From positions 1 through 25,403 of the IMG/VR virus record IMGVR_UViG_3300008262_000411: a DNA stretch of 25,403 nt; one strand, 5' to 3'. Under the pieces are notes generated by a model, which saw nothing but the letters and a program-made list of their open reading frames with translations, did not search any database and was not told the origin of the DNA. Shown piece by piece: positions 1 to 7,632 of the stretch; position 1 is the first letter of the stretch; each line of letters begins with the position of its first letter. Source of the DNA: a virus. Position numbers and translations under genes: made by a program.

Positions 1-903
1 GGTTCCGAATCAACAGTCCGTTTTTTACCTGACGGAAATCCTGACAATACATTTTTCTGGGTCGAGAGGGCAATGATTAAACTGCCATTCGCCGGAGTAA
101 AGGGTTCTACTGACTCTAAGCCAGTGACCGTTAATGTCCCTTGTATGGAAATGTACAACGACGGCACAGCCTGCCCAATCTTGTCCGAAGTACGTGGTTG
201 GTTCAAAGATCCAGCATTAGAAGATATGGGTCGTAAGTACTGGAAGAAACGTAGTTACATCTTCCAAGGATATGTTGTTGAAGATGGTTTGAAAGAAGAA
301 AATCGTCCAGAAAATGCAATCCGTAGATTCATCATCGGACCACAGATCTTCCAATTAATCCGTGGCGCATTGCTCGATCCAGAAATGGACGACTTGCCAA
401 CTGACGCAGTAAACGGCGTTGACTTTAAGTTGATCAAGACTTCAAAAGGTGGTTATGCTGACTACTCTACATCAAAGTGGAGCCGTCGTACACGCCCACT
501 AGACAGTGCAGAGGTTGCTAATTTAGAACAACACGGCTTGTTCAAACTAAGCGATTATTTGCCTAAGAAGCCAACTGATGTTGAGTTGAAAGTTATCAAA
601 GAGATGTTTGAGGCATCAGTTGACGGCGAGCCATACGACATGGATCGTTGGGGTCAATACTTCAAACCAGCAGGCATGGGCCAGGCAACTGGTGATCCTA
701 ACTCTGCTCCTAAGGCAACTCCTGTTGCTCGTACTGCACCAGTGGCAGCACCTGCCGCAGAAGATGCAGCTCCTTGGGAAGAAGAAGTTGCTACAGCTGA
801 GAAATCATTCTCAGCACCTAAGCAAGAAACAGCACCAGCTGCCGCAGGCGGTGGTCGTGCAGAAGACATTCTTGCTATGATTCGCAATCGTAACAAGCAG
901 TAA
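1..903 (+). CDS. 32: gp32-like single-stranded DNA-binding protein (5' truncated by window edge)
   Basis: The reading frame is open from base 1. The ATG at 73 is internal, because the codons before it read GSESTVRFLPDGNPDNTFFW, the start of the OB-fold core of T4-like gp32 (T4 has VIRFLPS). 300 residues are visible and the N-terminal cooperativity arm lies outside the window. The core continues through VPCMEMY, WFKDP and GRKYWKKRSYIFQG, an aromatic and basic run typical of the DNA-binding cleft. From about residue 220 there is an Ala/Pro-rich linker, then an acidic patch (AAPWEEEVA), and the chain ends AEDILAMIRNRNKQ. In T4 the acidic C-terminal tail docks replication and recombination partners; here the last residues are basic. 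The role is coating ssDNA at forks and during UvsX-mediated recombination, whose genes follow. The family call is secure. Confidence 0.93.
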   Translation, partial: GSESTVRFLPDGNPDNTFFWVERAMIKLPFAGVKGSTDSKPVTVNVPCMEMYNDGTACPILSEVRGWFKDPALEDMGRKYWKKRSYIFQGYVVEDGLKEENRPENAIRRFIIGPQIFQLIRGALLDPEMDDLPTDAVNGVDFKLIKTSKGGYADYSTSKWSRRTRPLDSAEVANLEQHGLFKLSDYLPKKPTDVELKVIKEMFEASVDGEPYDMDRWGQYFKPAGMGQATGDPNSAPKATPVARTAPVAAPAAEDAAPWEEEVATAEKSFSAPKQETAPAAAGGGRAEDILAMIRNRNKQ

Positions 904-913
904 GTAATACGCT

Positions 914-944
914 ACGGGCCTCTACAATTTAATTGTATGCCCGT
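914..944 (+). other. stem-loop just after gp32
   Basis: Two nested inverted repeats begin 10 bases after the gp32 stop. ACGGGC (914-919) pairs with GCCCGT (939-944), and TACAATT (923-929) pairs with AATTGTA (931-937). The bulges between them are small and the tip very short. No T-tract follows, so it is not a classical intrinsic terminator. It may instead protect the 3' end of the abundant gp32 mRNA or be a processing point (inference). Confidence 0.55.
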
Positions 945-965
945 GCCGTGTCACCTAACAGCACT

Positions 966-1610
966 ATGCAAACACCATTTTCTTTAAATCGACCAATTAT
1001 CTATCCGTTGTTTTCAACGCCGATATACTATGTGCCCGATACAAAAATTCAAATAGATAGTACCTTGTTGAACAGGTTGCTAGATAGAACAGAATTTCCG
1101 GATTTTGTAGAAACTGCTGGATTAAGTAAAAATCAATTTATATTAGATAATCCAGATTTTAAAGATATTCGTAAACTCTGCGAATTACACTTACAAGAGT
1201 ACACAACACAAGTATGTGGTCTCGATAATGAATTTTACATTACTAATTCATGGTTGAGTCGTAATGACCCAAATATAGATCACCCGCCTCATGCACATAT
1301 AAACAGTATTTTTAGTGGGTGTCTGTATCTTAAAAGTTCGCAAAACAGCGAACTATCTTTTGGATCATTAGATCAATTAAGTAAAACGTGGCCATTAGCA
1401 TTTAATAGAAAACGAACTAACATATATAATGCCACTAGTTGGTCAGTGCCAGTAGATACTGGTGCAATAGTAATATGGCCTAGCAATGTGTTTCATAGTA
1501 GCAATCCGAATCCGTTAAAAGACACTAGAGTAGTAATGTGCTTCAATACATTTATACAAGGTGATCTAACTGATCCCAAAAAATACGTAACTAATTTGGT
1601 ATTAAAATAA
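966..1610 (+). CDS. 2OG-Fe(II) oxygenase family protein
   Basis: A 214-aa protein resembling the phage branch of 2-oxoglutarate/Fe(II) dioxygenases (the 2OG-FeII_Oxy_5 type). The N-terminus IIYPLFSTPIYYV is the usual family opening. HPPHAHINSIFSGCLYLK (residues 106-123) corresponds to the family H-x-H...SG-x-Y-Y block. WPSNVFHSSNPN with R188 supplies the likely distal Fe ligand H177 and the 2OG-binding arginine. Such enzymes hydroxylate proteins, nucleobases or small molecules using 2OG and O2; the substrate here is unknown. I chose the ATG at 966 because an alternative TTG at 933 lies inside the stem-loop at 914-944 and would add 11 residues unlike the family. No clear Shine-Dalgarno is visible for either start. 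It separates gp32 from the uvsX group, so it looks like an accessory insertion. Confidence 0.8.
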   Translation: MQTPFSLNRPIIYPLFSTPIYYVPDTKIQIDSTLLNRLLDRTEFPDFVETAGLSKNQFILDNPDFKDIRKLCELHLQEYTTQVCGLDNEFYITNSWLSRNDPNIDHPPHAHINSIFSGCLYLKSSQNSELSFGSLDQLSKTWPLAFNRKRTNIYNATSWSVPVDTGAIVIWPSNVFHSSNPNPLKDTRVVMCFNTFIQGDLTDPKKYVTNLVLK

Positions 1611-1622
1611 TAGGAGATTAAT

Positions 1623-1817
1623 ATGTCTAAAAAATTAAACAAACTTACAAAAGTAAATGAATCATTTACAATTAATCGTTATGACAACGGCTTCATGATC
1701 GAAGTTAGTGGTCGTGATAAAGATAACGAATGGAAAAACTGCAAAGTAATGTGCAGTACAGAAGCTGAACTATTTGAAGTAGTCAAAGAAGCGTTAGCAA
1801 TGGAAATGGATAGTTAA
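1623..1817 (+). CDS. small conserved phage protein, unknown function
   Basis: A 64-aa soluble, charged protein. The ATG has a good Shine-Dalgarno (AGGAGA at 1613-1618) and follows the oxygenase stop by 12 bases; the stop is two bases before uvsX. It has no signal peptide or membrane segment. The pattern NRYDNGFMIEVSGRD...EWKNCK looks like a short beta-rich fold ending in an acidic helix (TEAELFEVVKEALAME). Similar small genes sit upstream of uvsX in marine T4-like phages as far as I remember. The position suggests early expression with the recombination genes. I do not recognise a function. Confidence 0.8.
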   Translation: MSKKLNKLTKVNESFTINRYDNGFMIEVSGRDKDNEWKNCKVMCSTEAELFEVVKEALAMEMDS

Positions 1818-1819
1818 TC

Positions 1820-2899
1820 ATGGCAACAAAAGCATTTGACTTATCGAAATTCCGTAAAACCCTAACCAAGAGCATTGATGGTTTAGGTGTTGGCTTTAAT
1901 GATCCTACAGATTGGATCTCAACAGGCAACTATGCTCTAAACTATTTGATTAGTTCAGATTTTAACAAAGGTGTGCCACTTGGTAAAGTGACAGTCCTTG
2001 CAGGTGAATCAGGTGCTGGCAAGAGCTACATCTGTTCAGGCAACCTTATCAAAGCCGCTCAACAACAAGGCATTTATGTAGTGTTAGTTGACAGCGAAAA
2101 CGCTCTTGATGAGAAATGGCTTCATGCACTTGGCGTAGATACAAGTGAACAAAAGCTATTAAAACTTAACATGGCTATGATTGACGACGTGGCAAAAACC
2201 ATTAGTGAATTCATGAAAGAGTATAAAACAATGGATGAAGCAACTCGTCCTAAAGTATTGTTTGTAATTGACTCATTGGGTATGTTGTTAACTCCTACTG
2301 ACGTTAATCAGTTCGAAGCAGGTGAAATGAAAGGTGACATGGGTCGTAAGCCTAAGGCACTTACAAGTCTTGTTCGTAACTGTGTAAACATGTTTGGTAG
2401 TTATAATGTTGGATTAGTTTGTACTAATCACACATACGCAAGCCAGGATATGTTTGATCCAGATGACAAAATCTCAGGCGGTCAAGGCTTTATCTATGCG
2501 TCTAGCATTGTTATTGCTATGCGTAAATTGAAATTAAAAACTGATGCTGATGGTAATAAAACTACAACTGTCAACGGTATCCGTGCAGCCTGTAAGATTA
2601 TGAAAACACGCTATGCTAAGCCGTTTGAATCTGTTCAAGTTGAGATTCCGTATGCAACAGGTATGAGTCCTTATAGCGGCTTAACAGACCTGTGTGAGGC
2701 AAAAGGTTTTCTTACAAAAGATGGCAACAGACTTAAATACGTTTCTACAGATGGTACAGAGATTAAAATGTATCGTAAGGAATGGGAACGTAATGAAGAA
2801 GGATGCCTTGACAAAGTTATGTCAGAGTTTAATGATGTTCGCTCAGTTCCTACAGTACAACTTGCCATTGATGAAGAAACTGGAGAAATTATAGAATGA
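1820..2899 (+). CDS. uvsX: UvsX RecA-like recombinase
   Basis: A 359-aa T4-like strand-exchange protein that forms filaments on ssDNA and drives homologous pairing for recombination-dependent replication and repair. The ATPase core shows Walker A GESGAGKS (residues 62-69), the catalytic glutamate in DSENALDE (E93), Walker B KVLFVIDS (D151), the TNHTY segment (about 203-207) and the L2-like SGGQGFIYASS (219-229). It is close to the usual UvsX length and looks intact. The ATG at 1820 follows the upstream small gene by two bases, implying translational coupling. The stop overlaps the next ATG as ATGA (2896-2899). Partners encoded in the window are UvsY (loader), gp32 and UvsW. Confidence 0.95.
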   Translation: MATKAFDLSKFRKTLTKSIDGLGVGFNDPTDWISTGNYALNYLISSDFNKGVPLGKVTVLAGESGAGKSYICSGNLIKAAQQQGIYVVLVDSENALDEKWLHALGVDTSEQKLLKLNMAMIDDVAKTISEFMKEYKTMDEATRPKVLFVIDSLGMLLTPTDVNQFEAGEMKGDMGRKPKALTSLVRNCVNMFGSYNVGLVCTNHTYASQDMFDPDDKISGGQGFIYASSIVIAMRKLKLKTDADGNKTTTVNGIRAACKIMKTRYAKPFESVQVEIPYATGMSPYSGLTDLCEAKGFLTKDGNRLKYVSTDGTEIKMYRKEWERNEEGCLDKVMSEFNDVRSVPTVQLAIDEETGEIIE

Positions 2900-3144
2900 A
2901 CGAAAATCATATTGGTGATATTTGGATGTTGTTTAAAGAGTACGTTGATAAAAAAGTACTTGATGTATTAGCAGAAAGATACGTTGATTTGTTAGCAGAT
3001 CACGGTGTCAGCGATAAGGTTATGGCCGGCGCCTCTGGTGTTGACGATGACCTTGACAATGCTATTGACTTTTATCTAGATGAAACAAGTGACGAAGAAG
3101 AACTCGACGAAGAAGATTTAGATTCTTATGAAGATGATGAATAA
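2896..3144 (+). CDS. acidic 82-aa protein downstream of uvsX
   Basis: It starts within the uvsX stop (ATGA overlap) and so should be translationally coupled to it. The first 60 residues (DIWMLFKEYVDKK...ERYVDLLADHGV) look helical. The last 20 residues are almost entirely Asp and Glu with some Ser and Tyr (EELDEEDLDSYEDDE). Acidic tails of this kind can mimic DNA or dock to basic DNA-binding partners. Given its place between uvsX and uvsY, a role in recombination is plausible but is only inference. Similar short acidic genes follow uvsX in cyanophage-type genomes as I recall. No catalytic motif is visible. Confidence 0.8.
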   Translation: MNENHIGDIWMLFKEYVDKKVLDVLAERYVDLLADHGVSDKVMAGASGVDDDLDNAIDFYLDETSDEEELDEEDLDSYEDDE

Positions 3145-3147
3145 TCT

Positions 3148-3603
3148 ATGACTTGGTATACAAAAGTTTCAAAAGACATCTCGTATATTCCCGATGCCGT
3201 GGCGCACTATGAGCTTGAATTACAGGCAGCAAAGACAGATGCTCGCATAGCGGGGAACATTGAAAAAGCCGCTGCCAGGATGCCTGGCATTGTGGAAGAA
3301 CGATTTGGTCAGCTACAAGAAATTGAAGCAATTTTGGAATATTTGAATATTGAGTTACGTCGACTTAAGAGTCAACACTTCAGAAAATATTTAGAAAACT
3401 ATCAAAGGGCTTTATCTTCGAGAGACTGTGAAAAGTTTGTTGAAGGTGAGTCTGATGTAGTAGATTTTGAAAAAATTATCAACGAATTTGCCTTGCTACG
3501 TAACAAGTGGCTTGGCATTACTAAAGCTCTTGACCAGAAACAATGGCAAATAACAAATATTGTTAAGTTGCGAGTTGCTGGTATGGAAGACGCTACCCTA
3601 TAA
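3148..3603 (+). CDS. uvsY: UvsY recombination mediator
   Basis: A 151-aa protein. T4 UvsY (137 aa) is a ring-forming mediator that helps UvsX displace gp32 from ssDNA. The sequence is helical and strongly charged, with the landmarks of the marine T4-like branch: GNIEKAAARMPGIVEERFGQLQEIEAI (residues 36-62, shown in part), the central RRLKSQHFRKYLENYQRALS, and the C-terminal NKWLGITKALDQK...LRVAGME. The end matches T4 in having a W-x-I/L core and a terminal basic helix. It starts three bases after the acidic gene. The order uvsX-small gene-uvsY, with gp32 close by, supports the call. There is no sign of truncation. Confidence 0.88.
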   Translation: MTWYTKVSKDISYIPDAVAHYELELQAAKTDARIAGNIEKAAARMPGIVEERFGQLQEIEAILEYLNIELRRLKSQHFRKYLENYQRALSSRDCEKFVEGESDVVDFEKIINEFALLRNKWLGITKALDQKQWQITNIVKLRVAGMEDATL

Positions 3604-3642
3604 ATCAATAACACCAAAATTTAGGTATTTTTCTGTAAACTC

Positions 3643-3677
3643 TTGACTTTCTGTCAACAGTAGTATACAATTTACTT
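3643..3677 (+). promoter_or_regulatory. sigma70-type promoter giving a predicted leaderless transcript
   Basis: -35 TTGACT (3643-3648), 17-bp spacer, -10 TACAAT (3666-3671), then six bases to the ATG at 3678. The usual start point, seven bases past the -10, is the A of that ATG. The -35 box is the left arm of a small palindrome (TTGAC, five bases, GTCAA at 3653-3657), which could be an operator. Confidence 0.75.
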
Positions 3678-4856
3678 ATGATAACAACTGACTCATTGCT
3701 CATAGAGCTGTTCCAACAAGGAATCGAAAGACTGGAAATTACTATCCCAACTAGAGATAAGAAAATTTTAATCAGCCTTTCAAAACAAATTATATCGGGT
3801 CACTTTTTAACCGAAAATCAGGCAAAATTGCTGGGGAAAATTCTCAAAGAAAATTCCAAGCATTTGCCTCAGTTGACTGAAGAGCATCGTGCTGTAGTTG
3901 AGTTTCCAACATGGAGCCAACCTTTTAGAGTCATCGAACAGCTGAGAAAAATATTCATTGTCAAAGACAATGATAGTCGAATAATTGTCGAATTTACCTA
4001 TAATAAGCGACTGCGACAGGTCATTGCAGACCTTAATAAATCCATTGAAGGTCAGATGCTATCAATTAATGGGAAGCAGTACAGCATCCCACTAACTGAA
4101 CAGAATGTACATACCGTAGTCAATACCTTCAAATCACAAGGCTTTGACATTGACCCAATTTTGATGAGATTTTATGAAGAAATTTTAGAAATTTTGTTAG
4201 GTACTGCTGACCAGTTTGAAATATTCAAAATTACAAATGACAAGATGTTGTCGTTAATAAAGAAAGATGTAACAGACATCGATGAAAATAATTTAAAACT
4301 TCTTAATGATCGAAGTCATCGATTTCAATACTCGATTTATCCTAAAAATTCAGAAATTTCACTGTCAAATTCACTAGCAAACAGGCCTGGCACAAAGGTC
4401 TGGATTGACAGCAACACTACTCCTATTACAGATATTATTCAGGCACTACAGACATTAAATCGACTTCCAGTACTATTAGTATTTAATGGCCACGACTCAA
4501 AGGAATCATTGCAAAATCTGAAAAAATTAGCAGGTGCTTTAGAAAATAACAACATTAAGACTAGTGCCGGAATTTACTTTAGATTTGACAATGTCACAGA
4601 CAATAACAAAGAATTTAATCAACTCATCTCTCATCTAGGATATAACACACCCCTAGATGACACAATTTTAGTAGCAGGAATTGCTAACAATAAATTGCCA
4701 AAATTCATGTTAAAAAATGGATGGTATCCTAGCAGTGTTATTAGTTTTTCAAATAATTTTAAAAGTAATAAAACCAGTGTCTATTGCGATGCAGTTGATT
4801 TGATAGTATACTACAATGACAAACGTCCCTTAGGAGGGGTAGATGCCATCGTGTAA
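3678..4856 (+). CDS. unrecognised 392-aa protein between uvsY and uvsW
   Basis: A soluble protein of which I can name no domain. The N-terminal part (residues 27-56) contains DKKILISLSKQIISGHFLTE followed by NQAKLLGKIL, a helical pattern seen at the start of several phage replication-associated proteins. The middle is rich in charged helices. The C-terminal half alternates beta and alpha elements (VLLVFNGHD, SAGIYFRF, DTILVAGI) and ends VDLIVYYNDKRPLGGVDAIV, reminiscent of a Rossmann or helicase-like sheet but without Walker motifs. Similar genes sit before uvsW in marine phage contigs from memory. It opens a transcription unit with its own promoter, and its last 14 bases overlap uvsW and carry the uvsW ribosome-binding site. 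Those links suggest a replication or recombination role (inference). Confidence 0.85.
   Translation: MITTDSLLIELFQQGIERLEITIPTRDKKILISLSKQIISGHFLTENQAKLLGKILKENSKHLPQLTEEHRAVVEFPTWSQPFRVIEQLRKIFIVKDNDSRIIVEFTYNKRLRQVIADLNKSIEGQMLSINGKQYSIPLTEQNVHTVVNTFKSQGFDIDPILMRFYEEILEILLGTADQFEIFKITNDKMLSLIKKDVTDIDENNLKLLNDRSHRFQYSIYPKNSEISLSNSLANRPGTKVWIDSNTTPITDIIQALQTLNRLPVLLVFNGHDSKESLQNLKKLAGALENNNIKTSAGIYFRFDNVTDNNKEFNQLISHLGYNTPLDDTILVAGIANNKLPKFMLKNGWYPSSVISFSNNFKSNKTSVYCDAVDLIVYYNDKRPLGGVDAIV
4832..4837 (+). promoter_or_regulatory. strong Shine-Dalgarno for uvsW
   Basis: AGGAGG lies five bases before the ATG at 4843, inside the last codons of the preceding gene. It is among the clearest ribosome-binding sites in the window. 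It fixes the uvsW start and shows the 14-base gene overlap is genuine. Confidence 0.8.
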
Positions 4857-6849
4857 ATTAATTATCCAAGATGAGGTAAATCTTAAGGTAGAAGGGCTTC
4901 CTGTTGAAATTCGACGCAAGTTAGCAAATACTTTTAAGTATGAGGATCCAACTGCCCGATATCGTCCAGCATACAAGTTAGGACGATGGGATGGCGCAAT
5001 TACCTTATTCGGATTAGGTGGCAATGGCTATCTTAGTCAGTTGCCTAAAATCTTAGAAGTTCTGGAAAAAAGTGGTGTTGAGATAACAGAAATTGTCGAC
5101 AACCGTGCGCCTATTAATTTACAATTTCCTCGTGTTGAAACAGACTTCTGGGGAGATCAGACATGGCCTGTAGGACATCGTTTTGCAGGCGAGCCAATTA
5201 GACTACGAGAAGATCAAGTAGAAGTAGTTAACAAATTTCTCGAAAATCCTCAGTGTCTACAGGAAATTGCCACTGGCTTTGGTAAGACAATTACCACTGC
5301 AACATTGGCAAAGATTTGTGAACCTTATGGCAGAACTTTTACTATTGTGCCTAATAAGAGTCTTGTTGAACAAACAGAAGAAGACTTTATCAACTGTGGA
5401 TTAGATGTCGGTGTCTACTATGGTGATCGTAAAGATCTATACAAAACACACACTATTGCTACATGGCAAAGTCTTAACATCCTTGACAAGAAAAGCAAGA
5501 ATCACGAGCAAGATATTCTAACACTTGCTGAATTTCTTGACGGTGTTCAGACAATTATGGTAGACGAAGTACACATGGCCAAGGCTACTGTACTTAGAAA
5601 TTTACTAACGCAAAACTTTAATAATGCCGCAATCCGATGGGGATTAACAGGCACAGTACCTAAAGAAGACTTTGAAGCAGAACAGATTTTTGCAAGTCTT
5701 GGTCCAGTAGTACACGAAGTTCATGCACACGAATTACAAGCACAAGGTGTATTGTCAGCTTGTCACGTAAACATTACACAACTTATTGACTTACCAGAAT
5801 TTAAGTCATATGCCGAAGAATACAAGTATCTTGTCACTGATGAAGACAGGATGATTTTTATATCAAAACTAGTAAATGGTATTTCTAATAGTGGCAATAC
5901 TCTTGTACTAGTAAATCGAATAGAGACAGGTAAATTTATTGTCAACGAAATTCCAGACAGTGTCTTTATTTCAGGTGAAGTAAAAACTAAAGATAGAAAG
6001 AGTGAATACGATGAAGTTAAAACTGTTGATAACAAGATTATTGTGGCGACTTACGGTGTGGCCGCTGTGGGTATTAATATCCCCCGTATTTTTAATCTGG
6101 TTATGGTGGAGTCCGGAAAGAGCTTTACAAGGGTTATACAAAGCATTGGGCGAGGCATTAGACGTGCAAAGAAAGAACCTCTAAAATTAGAAGCATATGC
6201 GTCTTTAGGACAGTTAGCTGACTTATTTCCAATTGTACGTTCAAAAGAATCATTGCCTAATTGGTATCATAATATTTCATCCCTTGAAGGGCAGAAAACT
6301 GTAAGGCAGTGTCCAGGTGTAAATAATCTTTTTCATAAAGGTGTTATGATACCTGCTTGGGCCGATCATGAAATTACTATTCATCCAAATGGGAATACAA
6401 ATGTTACTTCACCCGCGTCACAACAACCAACTGGGTCTCATCGATTAGTTAATGACGCACCTGGGGCCTGGCCAGGGTATGCTAATATAAAATTTTTAAA
6501 TCCATGGATGTTTTGGTGTAATAGACCAGTTGAGTGGTTATTTTTGCCTCCTACTTGGAACCAAACAGATCCTCAAGAATTCACAGTAGTGCCAGGCATT
6601 ATTGAATTTAAAGTGATACACGAAGCAAACATTAATACGTTGTTTAAATTAAAAGACAAATCATACAACATATCAATTAAAGCTGGAGATATTCTAATGC
6701 AGATGATTCCAGTAACTGAAGAACCGTTTGAATTAGAAATAAAATTAATGACGCCACAAATTTGGGCTGAAAAATTCCAACAATGGCCGTTTTCTGCAAA
6801 TTTTCTATATCATAAAGCTATATCTAAAATAAAAAAGAGTATAAAATAA
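4843..6849 (+). CDS. uvsW: UvsW-type helicase fused to a DUF6065-like C-terminal domain
   Basis: Residues 1-445 are a T4 UvsW-type superfamily 2 helicase. After an N-terminal region typical of UvsW (RYRPAYKLGRWDGAITLF) come motif I ATGFGKT (143-149), motif II DEVH (241-244), motif III GLTGT (267-271), motif V ATYGVAAVGINIP (402-414) and motif VI QSIGRGIRR (433-441). UvsW unwinds R-loops and regresses forks, switching T4 from origin- to recombination-dependent replication. The usual 45-60 residue tail after motif VI is missing. From about residue 447 (nt 6181) the chain is instead a different family, with landmarks ADLFPIVRSKESLPNWYHNI, TVRQCPG, IPAWAD, FLNPWMFW, VVPGIIEF and ILMQMIPV. I know this as a stand-alone phage family (DUF6065-like, label from memory). 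The frame is continuous across the junction. The function of the added domain is unknown. Confidence 0.9.
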   Translation: MPSCKLIIQDEVNLKVEGLPVEIRRKLANTFKYEDPTARYRPAYKLGRWDGAITLFGLGGNGYLSQLPKILEVLEKSGVEITEIVDNRAPINLQFPRVETDFWGDQTWPVGHRFAGEPIRLREDQVEVVNKFLENPQCLQEIATGFGKTITTATLAKICEPYGRTFTIVPNKSLVEQTEEDFINCGLDVGVYYGDRKDLYKTHTIATWQSLNILDKKSKNHEQDILTLAEFLDGVQTIMVDEVHMAKATVLRNLLTQNFNNAAIRWGLTGTVPKEDFEAEQIFASLGPVVHEVHAHELQAQGVLSACHVNITQLIDLPEFKSYAEEYKYLVTDEDRMIFISKLVNGISNSGNTLVLVNRIETGKFIVNEIPDSVFISGEVKTKDRKSEYDEVKTVDNKIIVATYGVAAVGINIPRIFNLVMVESGKSFTRVIQSIGRGIRRAKKEPLKLEAYASLGQLADLFPIVRSKESLPNWYHNISSLEGQKTVRQCPGVNNLFHKGVMIPAWADHEITIHPNGNTNVTSPASQQPTGSHRLVNDAPGAWPGYANIKFLNPWMFWCNRPVEWLFLPPTWNQTDPQEFTVVPGIIEFKVIHEANINTLFKLKDKSYNISIKAGDILMQMIPVTEEPFELEIKLMTPQIWAEKFQQWPFSANFLYHKAISKIKKSIK

Positions 6850-6853
6850 CAAC

Positions 6854-7360
6854 ATGCAAATATTAACCCTAGACAATCAAGCATTTGATTTGAATAATTT
6901 ACCTGAAGAGGTAGATGACAGTATGCGATTTAGTGTACTAGATAATAGTGATGCTCAAAATCCTGACTTTTTCTTCATGCCTCTGATTTTCCTAGAAAGT
7001 TTTAATAGCCCTGCAATGGTCCTTAGAATTGGCAACGACGAAGTTACAATGCCTATTGATTGGTCAATTGCAGTAGGTGATAGCTCAAGTGCATGTGATA
7101 TAGAGATACTACCACTTACTAGCTTAAATGATAGAGGATTTGAAGCATTCTGTTTTAATCCACTAACTGGCTTTAGAGTAGAGTTTAAGAAGATTGAAAT
7201 TGTAAATTTTTATAATGATGTTAAGTGGTATTTTCCAAAGATGAAAAACGGACAACTACTGTCTATTCCTTTAAATAAAGAACCTAAACCATTGTGTGCA
7301 TATTTTGTAAAAGAAATTAGCAGACAAAGCGAACTAATTGATCTATCAAAAATATTGTAA
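6854..7360 (+). CDS. conserved marine phage protein, unknown function
   Basis: A 168-aa soluble protein starting five bases after uvsW. The most distinctive stretches are FFMPLIFLESFNSPAMVLRI, PIDWSIAVGD, RGFEAFCFNPLTGFR and DVKWYFPKMKNGQLL. I recall close relatives next to uvsW in cyanophages and pelagiphages, always without a function. The predicted make-up is mainly beta, with no cysteines placed for metal binding and no catalytic signature. A TAAAAT box lies exactly six bases before the ATG, as in the leaderless promoters elsewhere, but no acceptable -35 accompanies it. No Shine-Dalgarno is visible. Its stop overlaps the next ATG by one base. Confidence 0.85.
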   Translation: MQILTLDNQAFDLNNLPEEVDDSMRFSVLDNSDAQNPDFFFMPLIFLESFNSPAMVLRIGNDEVTMPIDWSIAVGDSSSACDIEILPLTSLNDRGFEAFCFNPLTGFRVEFKKIEIVNFYNDVKWYFPKMKNGQLLSIPLNKEPKPLCAYFVKEISRQSELIDLSKIL

Positions 7361-7632
7361 TGGGAACATTAAAACCTGGAGCAAAATATGTATACGAGCG
7401 CACGGGTGACGAAGTGTATGCTCGAGAGTTTGGAGAATCAGATCGTACACTAATTGGTTATACACACAAAGCTGATCCGAGAACTGCCGACGGCAGGCCA
7501 TTGCATGAACACATAATGGAAAGCAAACTATGGGGTGAGATTCATCGTGCTGCACCTACCAATCCCGCTTTACAAAAGGCACTGGATCGTGCTATAATGA
7601 TATATAGACTAAGCAAGGACAAACCATTATGA
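7360..7632 (+). CDS. conserved 90-aa phage protein, unknown function
   Basis: It begins at TAATG, sharing one base with the previous stop, and its own stop overlaps the next gene by four bases, so the three are translationally coupled. Landmarks are KPGAKYVYERTGDEVYAREF, DPRTADGRPLHEHI and TNPALQKALDRAIMIY. It is soluble, charged and mixed alpha/beta, with no cysteines and no membrane segment. As I remember, it travels with the upstream 168-aa gene in marine T4-like phages, which suggests the two act together. No function is known to me. Confidence 0.82.
   Translation: MGTLKPGAKYVYERTGDEVYAREFGESDRTLIGYTHKADPRTADGRPLHEHIMESKLWGEIHRAAPTNPALQKALDRAIMIYRLSKDKPL

Noticed and set aside
73-903. 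gp32 starting at ATG 73 as a complete gene
   Set aside because: The frame is open to base 1 and the upstream codons encode the conserved VRFLP core, so the gene is truncated by the window and not complete.
933-965. TTG start for the oxygenase
   Set aside because: It lies inside a strong stem-loop, lacks a ribosome site and adds residues unlike the family; ATG 966 fits better.
3599-3606. Late promoter TATAAATC at the uvsY stop
   Set aside because: Seven of eight bases match, but it is 72 bases from the next ATG, which has a good sigma70 promoter of its own.
6160-6300. Frameshift that hides the normal UvsW C-terminus in another frame
   Set aside because: The other two forward frames just after motif VI show no UvsW-like tail; the ORF is continuous and the new domain is well formed.
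4843-6849. Intein or homing insertion in uvsW
   Set aside because: No splice-junction Cys/Ser...His-Asn pattern, no LAGLIDADG or GIY-YIG motif, and no helicase sequence resumes after the extra domain.
6842-6853. Fourth leaderless promoter before the gene at 6854
   Set aside because: TAAAAT stands exactly six bases from the ATG, but positions 17 +/- 1 bp upstream carry nothing like TTGACA. It is probably chance in the A-rich end of uvsW.
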